This document shows, one piece after another, positions 52,455-60,754 of a DNA stretch of 64,000 nucleotides. Source of the stretch: Mycolicibacterium neworleansense (GTDB lineage: Bacteria; Actinomycetota; Actinomycetes; Mycobacteriales; Mycobacteriaceae); assembly GCF_001245615.1 (NCBI RefSeq), contig NZ_CWKH01000001.1, positions 3,162,001 through 3,226,000 of the forward strand, in the 5' to 3' direction. The notes below the pieces were generated by a model. That model saw nothing but the letters and a program-made list of their open reading frames with translations, had not been told where the DNA came from and did no database searches. A program made the position numbers and the translations under genes. Each line of letters opens with the position of its first letter. Position 1 is the first letter of the stretch.

Positions 52455-54446
52455 TTGGCCACGGAAAGTCCGGTAACCCCTGCCACGCCGACCCTGCGCG
52501 AACTCACCGTTCGCGGGATCCTGCTCGGCGGCGCGATCACGCTGGTGTTCACCGCCGCCAACGTCTATCTCGGCCTCAAGGTCGGCCTGACGTTCGCCAC
52601 TGCCATCCCGGCTGCGGTGATCTCGATGGCCATCCTGCGTAACTTCGCCAACCACTCCATCGTGGAGAACAACATCGTGCAGACCGTCGCCTCGGCGGCC
52701 GGCACGCTTTCGGCGATCATCTTCGTGCTGCCCGGGTTGATCATGATCGGCTGGTGGACGGGGTTCCCGTACTGGATCACGGTGGCGGTGTGCGCCGTGG
52801 GCGGCATCCTCGGCGTGATGTACTCGATCCCGCTGCGCCGGGCCCTGGTCACCGGATCTGATCTCCCCTATCCGGAGGGAGTGGCCGCCGCCGAGGTGCT
52901 GAAGGTCGGCGACAGCAGCGGCGGCGCCGAGGAGAACCGCGTCGGTATCCGGGTCATCGCATTCGGCGCATTGGTGTCGGCGGGATTCGGACTGCTGGCC
53001 AATCTCAAGGTGCTGGCCAATTACGTTGCGGCGTATTTCCGGGTGGGTGCCGGCGGGTCGATGTTCGGCGCGAGCCTGTCGCTGGCGTTGATCGGCGTGG
53101 GGCATCTGATCGGGATGACCGTGGGCATCGCGATGCTCGTGGGGCTGGTCATCTCGTTCGGAGTGCTGCTGCCGATCCGCACCATCGGGGCATTCGGGAC
53201 CGACGAATCGGTGGCCGACATCATCGACGGCGTGTTCGTCCATGAGGTGAGGTTCATCGGCGCCGGGGCGATCGCGGTGGCCGCGGTGTGGACGCTGCTG
53301 AAGATCCTGCGGCCGATCGTCAAGGGCATCACCGAGGCGATGGCCTCGGCGCGGGATCGGCGAGAAGGCCAGCTGGTCGACATCACCCAACGCGACATCC
53401 CGTTCCCTCTCGTGGTGGGCACCGTGGTGGCGATGCTGGTTCCAATTGCCGTGCTGCTGTGGGTTTTCAGTCACGGCACCGTGCTCAACGGCAGCGCAAC
53501 CGGGATCATCGTGGCGAGCCTGGTGTTCATCTTCGTCATCGGCCTGGTGATCGCCGCGGTGTGCGGCTACATGGCCGGTCTGATCGGCTCGTCGAACAGC
53601 CCGATCTCCGGGGTCGGCATCCTGACGGTGCTGATCGCCGCGCTGGTAATCAAGCTCGTGTTCGGCCGGGCTGACGATGAGCAGTCGGTCGCGTTGATCG
53701 CCTTCACGTTGTTCGTCGCGGCCATCACCTTCGGGGTGGCCACCATCTCCAACGACAACCTGCAAGACCTCAAGACCGGCCAGCTCGTCGGCGCCACCCC
53801 GTGGAAACAACAGGTGGCGCTGGTGATTGGCGTGTTGTTCGGCTCGGCGATCATCCCGCCGGTGCTCGACTTGATGCAGCGCGCCTTCGGGTTCCTGGGC
53901 GCACCGGGCGCCACCGACCACGCCCTGGCCGCACCACAAGCCGCCCTGATCTCCTCGCTGGCCAAAGGCGTGTTCGGCGGATCCCTGGACTGGTCACTGA
54001 TCGGGCTGGGTGCGGCGATCGGAGTGGTGATCGTCATCGTCGACGAAATCCTCACCCGGACTTCGCGATTCAGCCTGCCACCGCTGGCTGTCGGGATGGG
54101 CATGTACCTGCCCATGAGCCTGACCCTGATCATCCCGCTCGGCTCACTGCTGGGCTGGTTCTACAACAAATGGGCCGACCGCACCGGCGGGAACGTCGAG
54201 CGCAAGAAGCGGCTCGGCGTGCTGCTGGCCACCGGCATGATCGTCGGCGAAAGCCTCTATGGCGTGGTCTTCGCCGGGTTCGTCGCCGGCACCGGAAGCG
54301 ACGACCCGTTCGCGATCTTCACCGGCAACGACGGGACGTTGGCTGAAGTGCTCGGGGTGATCGGGTTCGCGGCGGTGCTTCTGTGGCTGTACAAACGGAC
54401 GCGGCAGATCTCGGGGCGCGAGCCAGCCTCGGTTCAGTCGAGTTAG
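52455..54446 (+). CDS. OPT family oligopeptide transporter
   Basis: A 663-residue multi-pass membrane protein of the OPT family, bacterial (Lys/Glu-independent) branch. It has about 15 hydrophobic helices. Family landmarks are FTAANVYLGLKVGLTFATAIPAAVISMAIL near residues 30-59, NNIVQTVASAAGTLSA, GSDLPYPEGVAAAEVLKVG, SNSPISGVGILTVL and GVATISNDNLQDLKTGQLVGATPWKQQ. It imports oligopeptides or metal-chelator complexes, presumably proton-coupled. TTG 52455 (MATESPVTPA) is the likely start. Convergent with the GltS-like gene. Confidence 0.9.
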   Translation: MATESPVTPATPTLRELTVRGILLGGAITLVFTAANVYLGLKVGLTFATAIPAAVISMAILRNFANHSIVENNIVQTVASAAGTLSAIIFVLPGLIMIGWWTGFPYWITVAVCAVGGILGVMYSIPLRRALVTGSDLPYPEGVAAAEVLKVGDSSGGAEENRVGIRVIAFGALVSAGFGLLANLKVLANYVAAYFRVGAGGSMFGASLSLALIGVGHLIGMTVGIAMLVGLVISFGVLLPIRTIGAFGTDESVADIIDGVFVHEVRFIGAGAIAVAAVWTLLKILRPIVKGITEAMASARDRREGQLVDITQRDIPFPLVVGTVVAMLVPIAVLLWVFSHGTVLNGSATGIIVASLVFIFVIGLVIAAVCGYMAGLIGSSNSPISGVGILTVLIAALVIKLVFGRADDEQSVALIAFTLFVAAITFGVATISNDNLQDLKTGQLVGATPWKQQVALVIGVLFGSAIIPPVLDLMQRAFGFLGAPGATDHALAAPQAALISSLAKGVFGGSLDWSLIGLGAAIGVVIVIVDEILTRTSRFSLPPLAVGMGMYLPMSLTLIIPLGSLLGWFYNKWADRTGGNVERKKRLGVLLATGMIVGESLYGVVFAGFVAGTGSDDPFAIFTGNDGTLAEVLGVIGFAAVLLWLYKRTRQISGREPASVQSS

Positions 54447-54462
54447 GCGATCTCACAACCCG

Positions 54463-55863
54463 TCACGCACCGCTTCGGTTCGTGTTCCGGCGGCGCATCC
54501 CCCACACTCCCACCAGGACCAGCAAGACGAAGCTGGCGATCGTGAAGGCGGGCAACCCAATTCCGGTGATCAGGGGTACGGACATCGCGGTGAGCAACCC
54601 GCCGCCGAGGATCGGCTCATAGGGCAGCTGCTTGTACCCGTAGTCGTCAGCAGTGCTCGTGCGCCGTTCCGGGTCGACCATATCGGCCAGTACGAACCCG
54701 GTGGCGACGTTGCCTTGTGACTGTCCGAAATCGGCGATCGCGTGCTCGAACCAATGGGTCGGATGAAATCGGCGTCCCAACCACAGAAGGGCAACCGTGC
54801 TCCACAGCACGCCGATCACGGTGAAGATGAGTATTGCCGGCACATTTGAGCCGAGTACCGTCAAGGACATCGTGCCGATCGCGCACACCAGCAGCGCGTC
54901 CAGTGCGACCGAAGAAATGCCGGCGACCGACCGTTTGTCGATCTTGTGCGCCTGTCCTGTCCTGGTGGCCACCCACTGAACGACGAAGCCGCCGATCACC
55001 GCCAAGGGGAACAGCGGAAAGGTGTCGAAGATGTCCGAGCTGAACAGGTGCGCCGCTGCCCGCAACGACCACAGCAGCCCGACGGCCACCAGGATCGCCG
55101 CAGCGATCAACGCGAAAGCGAACGTGGCCGGATGGATGCCGGCGTCGGAAACGGGCCGCTGATCGGCGGGTGAGACGTGGACGCGGTCGACGTCGTAATC
55201 CTCGGTGGCCTCGGGAACCGAGTTGCGCATCACTGTCACCTTGGGGCTGCGGACCGCCCACCGCACCAGGGCCGTTCCAACGACGACACCGGTGATCATG
55301 CTGATCGTGGCGAGCGCGAGACCCACGTCGATGAGTTCGGGAGCTCCCGCGTCGGTCAGCAGTTCGCCCATGCCGGCGATCGTGCCGTGGCCGCCGGCGA
55401 ACGACATCTCCAGCAGGGAACCGGATTCGGGCGGAAGATCGAAGACGGGCTCGAGCAACAGCAGCACCGCGGCGCCTCCCAAGGCGAACTGCCCCAGCGA
55501 CAGGAACGTGCCGAACAGGGCGTGGGGCGCAGCGGCCTGCCACAGTTGCCTGGGCCTGGGCAGCGTTTTGCCGATCATGATCGCGCCGAACACGACGTTG
55601 ATCATCAGGCCGGGCATCACCCGCCAGACGTCCACGACGGCGCTGGGGAACAGACCGTTCGTCCCGGTGATCCGGCCGAGGACCTGGGGGCCGAGCGCCA
55701 ATACGAGGAATCCGGCGACGACGCTGGCCGGGATGTACAACGCCCGCAGAACGCGGATGCGACGCAGCAGCCATCCGGCGATGAACATTACGCCCAGGAT
55801 CGCCATCGCCAGGCCGACTGTTTGAGCGTCGGTCAGCCGCTCGATCATCGCGCGTTCCCCCAT
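54463..55863 (-). CDS. Sodium/glutamate symporter (GltS-like)
   Basis: A 466-residue symporter with about 11 helices. It carries MINVVFGAIMIGKTLPRP and the re-entrant loop FAGGHGTIAGMG (residues about 160-171), mirrored by DFGQSQGNVATGF in the second half, the ion-substrate binding hairpins of GltS. The central loop is soluble (VMRNSVPEATEDYDVDRVHVS). ATG 55863 or 55848 (MIERLTDAQ) could start it. Divergent from the LpqM-like gene. Confidence 0.82.
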   Translation of the reverse strand: MGERAMIERLTDAQTVGLAMAILGVMFIAGWLLRRIRVLRALYIPASVVAGFLVLALGPQVLGRITGTNGLFPSAVVDVWRVMPGLMINVVFGAIMIGKTLPRPRQLWQAAAPHALFGTFLSLGQFALGGAAVLLLLEPVFDLPPESGSLLEMSFAGGHGTIAGMGELLTDAGAPELIDVGLALATISMITGVVVGTALVRWAVRSPKVTVMRNSVPEATEDYDVDRVHVSPADQRPVSDAGIHPATFAFALIAAAILVAVGLLWSLRAAAHLFSSDIFDTFPLFPLAVIGGFVVQWVATRTGQAHKIDKRSVAGISSVALDALLVCAIGTMSLTVLGSNVPAILIFTVIGVLWSTVALLWLGRRFHPTHWFEHAIADFGQSQGNVATGFVLADMVDPERRTSTADDYGYKQLPYEPILGGGLLTAMSVPLITGIGLPAFTIASFVLLVLVGVWGMRRRNTNRSGA

Positions 55864-56092
55864 CTGCCGCGGGCGTCGTCAGGGCGGAGCCGCAGCGGGC
55901 GCCCGATCACCAACGCACCGCGGGCTCGTCCGGAGTCTTCCACACCGATCGCGGGCAGTCGTGCTGAGCCGGAACCAGTTCAGGTCGGATTCACGGGGCC
56001 GCACACCATGGATCACCGCCGACCGCGGGCGGCACGCGTTATTGTTTGCAGGTTGGGGGCGTGGCCCCTGATGCCCCGGAGGTGGTGACTGG

Positions 56093-57529
56093 ATGGCCTC
56101 GTGGATCCAACGGCAGCTGCGCTGGGCTGCAATGACGTTCGTCGTCGTATTGATGGTGTCGGGTTGTGGCTCGCGCCTTGGCGGCAAGACCGATTCCTTT
56201 GATCCCGCCGTCGTGGCGGGCATGCGCGTCACCGAAGGGCCGTCGGGGCTACGGGCAGGGGCGCCGAAACCGGCACGCACGGCGAAGGGCACCGATGGGG
56301 GTTCTGTCGACGTCCTTGCCGCACAAGCGGTCAGCGACGTCGAAGACTATTGGAAGGGAGCCTGGGGCGATGCCTTCCCGGGCACGTTCTCCCCTGTGCA
56401 GCAGCTCATTTCGTGGGATTCCGAAGCCCGGGGCGGATCCTTCTGCGGATCGGGCACCGTCGGCCTGGTCAACGCCGCCTTCTGCTCAGCGGACAGTTCC
56501 ATCGGGTGGGACCGCGGGGTTCTGCTGCCCGGCCTGCGCACGGCGTACGGCGATATGGCCGTCACCATGGTGCTGGCACACGAGTACGGCCACGCCGTGC
56601 AGTACCAAGCCCGACTCAATTCCCCCAACACGTCGGTACTCGTCGCCGAGCAGCAGGCCGACTGCTTTGCAGGCGCCTATATGCGCTGGGTCGCCGAAGG
56701 AAAATCGCGCCGCTTCACCTTGTCCACCGGTTCCGGACTCAACAACCAACTGGCGGGCATGCTGTCCTTCCGCGATCCCCTGCTCACCGGGAAGAGGACG
56801 CCGGCCGGCGGCGGTGGCGAACACGGCTCGGCGTTCGAGCGCATTTCGGCATTCCAGTTCGGGTTCGCCGACGGCCCGTCGGAATGCAAACGCATTGACG
56901 CCGCCGAGGTCAAGGGGCGCCGCGGCGATCTGCCGGTCGCCCTGCAGCGGGGGCAGTCGGGTGAATGGCCGGTGTCGGGCGAGTCGGTGAAATCCGTCGT
57001 CGCGGCGTTGACCATCCTGTTCAAACCGGCCGATCCGCCTGCTCTGTCTTTCAATGTGGCGTCCGCCGCCAAATGCCCGGATGCGCGGCCAACGCCTCCG
57101 GTGTCGTTTTGTCCGGCCACCAACACCATCGCCGTCGATCTGCCTGCGCTGAAGAAAATGGGCGCTCCCCGCGGCGGGAACGGGCTCTCCGGTGACAACA
57201 CCGCCTACTCCGTGCTGATCTCGCGCTACATGCTGGCGCTGCAGCATGCCCAGGGTCTGCCGCTGGATTCCCCCGAGGCGGGGCTGCGTACCGCCTGCTT
57301 GACGGGCGTGGCGACGGCAAAGCTGGCTCGCCAGGTCAGCACTCCAGACGGCAACACGGTGGCACTCACCGCGGGTGATCTCGATGAGGCAGTGGCCGGT
57401 CTGCTCACCAATGGGTTGGCTGCCTCGGACGTGAACGGGAAGTCGGTGCCGGCAGGCTTTGCCCGCATCGACGCTTTCCGGGCCGGGGTGTTGGGCGACG
57501 TCCAACGCTGTCTTGCGCTGCACGTGTGA
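56093..57529 (+). CDS. Lipoprotein zinc metallopeptidase (LpqM-like)
   Basis: A 478-residue lipoprotein. The signal ends VLMVSGC with Cys 25. A neutral zinc metallopeptidase domain carries HEYGH at 163-167 and the third-ligand segment EQQADCFAGAYMRW at 186-199, followed by GNLGLL-like helices. The C-terminal half is family-specific with four Cys. It resembles, from memory, M. tuberculosis LpqM, whose M. smegmatis homologue is needed for DNA transfer; that link is not shown here. GGAGGTGG precedes ATG 56093. Confidence 0.82.
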   Translation: MASWIQRQLRWAAMTFVVVLMVSGCGSRLGGKTDSFDPAVVAGMRVTEGPSGLRAGAPKPARTAKGTDGGSVDVLAAQAVSDVEDYWKGAWGDAFPGTFSPVQQLISWDSEARGGSFCGSGTVGLVNAAFCSADSSIGWDRGVLLPGLRTAYGDMAVTMVLAHEYGHAVQYQARLNSPNTSVLVAEQQADCFAGAYMRWVAEGKSRRFTLSTGSGLNNQLAGMLSFRDPLLTGKRTPAGGGGEHGSAFERISAFQFGFADGPSECKRIDAAEVKGRRGDLPVALQRGQSGEWPVSGESVKSVVAALTILFKPADPPALSFNVASAAKCPDARPTPPVSFCPATNTIAVDLPALKKMGAPRGGNGLSGDNTAYSVLISRYMLALQHAQGLPLDSPEAGLRTACLTGVATAKLARQVSTPDGNTVALTAGDLDEAVAGLLTNGLAASDVNGKSVPAGFARIDAFRAGVLGDVQRCLALHV

Positions 57530-57573
57530 TTGTGGGAATCACCCTCCGGTCTCGCCGTTTCTGGGAGGCATGT

Positions 57574-57678
57574 TCAGTCGGTCAAGCCCAGGAGCTTGTG
57601 CGGGTTGACCTTCACCACCGTGTGGATCTCCTCGGCGGTGAAATTCAGGTCGAGCAGTGAGCTGATCAGGATGCGCAT
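57574..57678 (-). pseudogene. C-terminal remnant of an amidohydrolase-type gene
   Basis: A 34-codon stretch ending at TGA 57576-57574 reads LDLNFTAEEIHTVVKVNPHKLLGLTD, the usual C-terminal helix of amidohydrolase/metal-dependent hydrolases (NPxxLLGL). Upstream in the same frame no further homology or valid start is seen, and the neighbouring EEP gene begins 150 bp away. It looks like the tail of a gene whose body was deleted. The rest of the 57530-57831 gap has no gene. Confidence 0.5.
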
Positions 57679-57831
57679 CCTCCGGGCGCATAACACTACG
57701 CCGCGCGGTCGTAGCCGGCTGCCGGGCGACCACGGCATGGCCGGTCACCATCGTTCGGCCGACTTGTCGGTGGCTTCGCACATACTGTCCGGCTCGCTGG
57801 AGATTCCACGTCGAGCGAGAGGACACTCCCG

Positions 57832-58526
57832 ATGACGCTGCGAATCGCCACACTGAACATCCGCCACGGCGGCAAGAACGCTGACGCACTCACCACACGG
57901 CTACTGGGGTATGACGCCGACCTGCTCGTGGTCACCGAGTTCCGGGCCAACGACACCGGAGCGCGCCTGGTCACTCGGCTCGAACGCGCCGGATATGAGA
58001 CCTCGCATCCCCTGGCAGACCCGAAACAGAACACCGTGCTCATCGCATCGCGCACCCCGATCGACCGGGCGTCGCGCTTCACCCGGGATCTGCCCGGCCA
58101 CCACCTGTGGTGCGTCGAGTTCGACGGGACCATCGTGGCCGGCGTCTACCTGCCGCAGGCCCACGCCAAACTCCCCTACTGGGAGGCGCTGATCGATCGG
58201 GCCCGACGCAGCGAGGTCGACCTGCTCATCGGTGACTTCAACACCGGCAACAACGATCTCGACAAAGACCCCAAGGGCGCGAGGTTCATCGGGCCCGAGA
58301 TGCCGGGGCGTCTGATCGCGTCGGGTACGTCGACGTGTGGCGGTCTCTGCATCCGACGGTCCGTGAGTACTCGTGGTTCAGCCGCCCCGGTGACAACGGG
58401 TTCCGCCTCGACTACATCTTCGCCACGCCCGAGTTCGCGCGACGCGTCCGCAGCTGCGAGTTCGACCATGCGCCGCGACTTGCCGGCGAGACCGACCACT
58501 CAGGGCTGGTCCTGCTGTTGGACTAG
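57832..58526 (+). pseudogene. EEP-family endonuclease gene with a frameshift
   Basis: Two frames together make one EEP protein of about 231 residues. Frame 1 (57832 to about 58320) gives TLRIATLNIRHGGKNADALT, LLVVTEFRAND, NTVLIASRTPID and LLIGDFNTGNNDLD. Near 58321-58324 the frame is lost. The +1/-1 frame then supplies GYVDVWRSLHPT, FRLDYIFATPEFARR and the catalytic ETDHSGLVLLL, ending at TAG 58524. Restoring one base at the junction rejoins them. It is either a genuine pseudogene or a base-call error. If real, the product of frame 1 lacks the catalytic His. Confidence 0.75.
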
Positions 58527-58535
58527 CACCCGCCT

Positions 58536-59228
58536 GTGGACAGCGATGTGGCTAATAGGCTGTGCCAGGTGATCGACTGGTTGGCCCGGATGGTGGAGCC
58601 GCTCAACAGTGCGCTCTTCACGATCGGCACCGATGCAGTCAGCTGGGCCGAGTTCCTCGGCTTTGGCACCGGCGGCCTGTGCGTCGCCCTGACGGTCCGG
58701 CGCAACATTCTCAACTTCCCCGTCGGGATCGCCAACAACGCGTTCTTCCTCGTGTTGTTCACCTCAGCCAGCCTGTGGGCGGCCTCGGGCCTGCAGGTGC
58801 TCTACATCGCCCTGGGGTTCGCCGGGTGGTGGCAGTGGCTGAGAGGCCGAGCCGACACCGGCACCACCGTGGTGCGCCGCAGCGGTCGAACCGAGTTGGC
58901 TTGGTGTGCCGTGTTCTTGGTACTCGGTACCGGGGTTCTGTACCTCATCCTGACGGCCGCGCACGACGCGGCACCATTCCTGGACGCGGTGACGACGTGC
59001 CTGTCGCTGGTCGCGCAATGGCTGCTCAATACTCGGCGGATCGAGACCTGGTACTTCTGGATCGCCGCCGACTGCATCTTCATCCCGCTCTACCTCAGCC
59101 AGGGTCTGGTCCTCACCGCGGCGGTGTACGTGTTGTTCCTCGGCCTGTGCATCGCGGGGCTGCGCGCCTGGACTCGGCAGCAGGCCCCGGCCGACGCGGC
59201 CCTGCCGGCCGACAGCGCGGCGCGATGA
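58536..59228 (+). CDS. pnuC: Nicotinamide riboside transporter PnuC
   Basis: A 230-residue inner-membrane PnuC with about 7 helices. It contains NILNFPVGIANNAFFLVLF (near residues 56-74), the ribose/nicotinamide-binding region ALGFAGWWQWLRG, and TTCLSLVAQWLLNTRRIETWYFWIAADCIFIPLY, with the conserved WW/W and N positions. It imports nicotinamide riboside by facilitated diffusion, pulled by phosphorylation. GTG 58536 is the start. It overlaps nadR (ATGA), so transporter and kinase are co-translated. Confidence 0.93.
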   Translation: MDSDVANRLCQVIDWLARMVEPLNSALFTIGTDAVSWAEFLGFGTGGLCVALTVRRNILNFPVGIANNAFFLVLFTSASLWAASGLQVLYIALGFAGWWQWLRGRADTGTTVVRRSGRTELAWCAVFLVLGTGVLYLILTAAHDAAPFLDAVTTCLSLVAQWLLNTRRIETWYFWIAADCIFIPLYLSQGLVLTAAVYVLFLGLCIAGLRAWTRQQAPADAALPADSAAR

Positions 59229-60313
59229 CCGAGTTCCGGCACGGCCTGATGATCGGCAAGTTCTACCCGCCGCGGATCGGGCATCACGAGGCGATCCGGG
59301 ATGCCGCGGCACGCTGCGACCAATTCACCGTGCTGGTCATGGCCGCAGCGGTCGAGACGATCCCGCTGGCCGACCGGATGGCGTGGCTACGTGAGGAGCA
59401 CGTGGGCGATGCCAACGTGCGGATCACCGGAATCCCTTGTGATGCACCGGTCGACGTGACCGATCAGCGGGTGTGGGCGGCGCAGGTCGCCGCGATGCGG
59501 GCCGGCGTGCGTGCCGCCGGTGCGGCTCCGGGCGTCGATGCGGTGTTCAGCGGCGACGACTATGTCGACGAGCTCGCCCGGTGGTTCGGCGCCACTGCCG
59601 TGCAGACCGGACGCACGGGCAGCAGCACCGCGGTGCGTGGCGATCTCGCCGGGCACTGGCACGAGCTGGCTCCCGCGACGCAGGCGGGTTTGGTGACGCG
59701 GGTTGTGGTGGTGGGCGCCGAATCTTCTGGTACCACGACTGTGGCCGAACAGTTGGCCCGCCACTATGCCGCGCGCGGTGGGGCGTGGGCCGCGACGCAA
59801 TGTGTGCCCGAGTACGGGCGTGAGTACACCGAGCTCAAGTGTGCTACCGACCCCGCCGTGGATATCACCGAACTGCAATGGGATGCCAACGATTTCGATG
59901 TCATCGGACCTGAGCAAACCAGGCTGGAGGAACTTGCCGCGCGCTCGGGTGCTCCGGTGTTGATCTGCGACACCGACGCGTTCGCGACTGCCATCTGGAA
60001 GCGCCGCTACCTCGGCGACGCATCCGGCGGACCTTGGACGGACGTCCCGCCGCGGGCCGTGTACCTACTCACCGATCATGAGGGCGTGCCCTGGCACGAC
60101 GATGGGATGCGGGAAGGCGATCTGGCCATCCGCGCCGCGATGACGGGTTGGTTCGCCGATGCGCTCACCGCTGCCGGGCATTCCTGGGTGCTGTTGACCG
60201 GGACGCTTCAGGACCGGATCGATCTCGCAGTGCGCACGATCGAGCCGTTGTTGGAGCTCCGGGCACGGTTCGGGGAGCCGTTGCGGGGGCCTGGGTTCGA
60301 GGGCGCCTCTTAG
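59225..60313 (+). CDS. nadR: NadR-like NMN adenylyltransferase/nicotinamide riboside kinase
   Basis: A 362-residue bifunctional NadR that phosphorylates imported nicotinamide riboside and adenylylates NMN to NAD. The adenylyltransferase half (residues 1-155) has the nucleotidyl loop GKFYPPRIGH (11-20), where the usual first His of HxGH is Arg, and SSTAVRGD. The kinase half has a P-loop GAESSGTTT (164-172), with Thr in place of the Walker A Lys. VLICDTDAFATAIW and PPRAVYLLTDHEGVPW follow. It shares an operon with pnuC. Both substitutions are unusual and leave activity to be tested. Confidence 0.85.
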   Translation: MTEFRHGLMIGKFYPPRIGHHEAIRDAAARCDQFTVLVMAAAVETIPLADRMAWLREEHVGDANVRITGIPCDAPVDVTDQRVWAAQVAAMRAGVRAAGAAPGVDAVFSGDDYVDELARWFGATAVQTGRTGSSTAVRGDLAGHWHELAPATQAGLVTRVVVVGAESSGTTTVAEQLARHYAARGGAWAATQCVPEYGREYTELKCATDPAVDITELQWDANDFDVIGPEQTRLEELAARSGAPVLICDTDAFATAIWKRRYLGDASGGPWTDVPPRAVYLLTDHEGVPWHDDGMREGDLAIRAAMTGWFADALTAAGHSWVLLTGTLQDRIDLAVRTIEPLLELRARFGEPLRGPGFEGAS

Positions 60314-60754
60314 GCACAGTCTAGGGATCCTTTGCTTATCTCAACTGCCACGACGATGCAGCAAAACTAATCACGCTGCCGTCGATGAGCGCGATATCGG
60401 TTCCGGGACGGCTCTCGCCCCGGCGACGGACTCGTTACCGAACCCGGGCAACCTCATTCGCCAATGCCAGAAATTCTGATCGCAAAGGCTGCAACGGACG
60501 AACAACGAGTGGCCGGTTAGCACAACAAGCCCGGAATTACTGCTCACGATGCCTGGTTCGCCGCTTCCCGCCGGCCGAAGTCGTCACGGGCAGTCAAATG
60601 GGTTTGGGGCACACGGTTGTCTTGAAAGCCGGAATGAATGGCGGTCACGCAGCACCTGAAATGGGCGAGGTACATCAGTGACGAGACATGATGGCGCACG
60701 GCGCTATCCGCGTAAGCACTAGCGGTGAGTGTTCGAAGACGCTGAGCGGCGAGG
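60314..60754. other. 441-bp gene-free region at the left edge of an AT-richer island
   Basis: No convincing gene, tRNA or terminator is seen. Base composition shifts to lower GC here and stays lower to 64000. A 30-codon minus-strand frame ending at about 60338 (SRPGTDIALIDGSVISFAAS) reads like a protein tail but matches no family I recognise. No direct repeat or tRNA attachment site was found by eye. Confidence 0.4.

Noticed and set aside
52422..53939. A 505-codon minus-strand open frame rich in His/Asp/Arg/Gln
   Set aside because: It mirrors the OPT transporter on the other strand and has no recognisable motif.
58301..58345. Programmed ribosomal frameshift in the EEP gene
   Set aside because: No slippery heptamer or following stem is visible at the junction; mutation or sequencing error is simpler.
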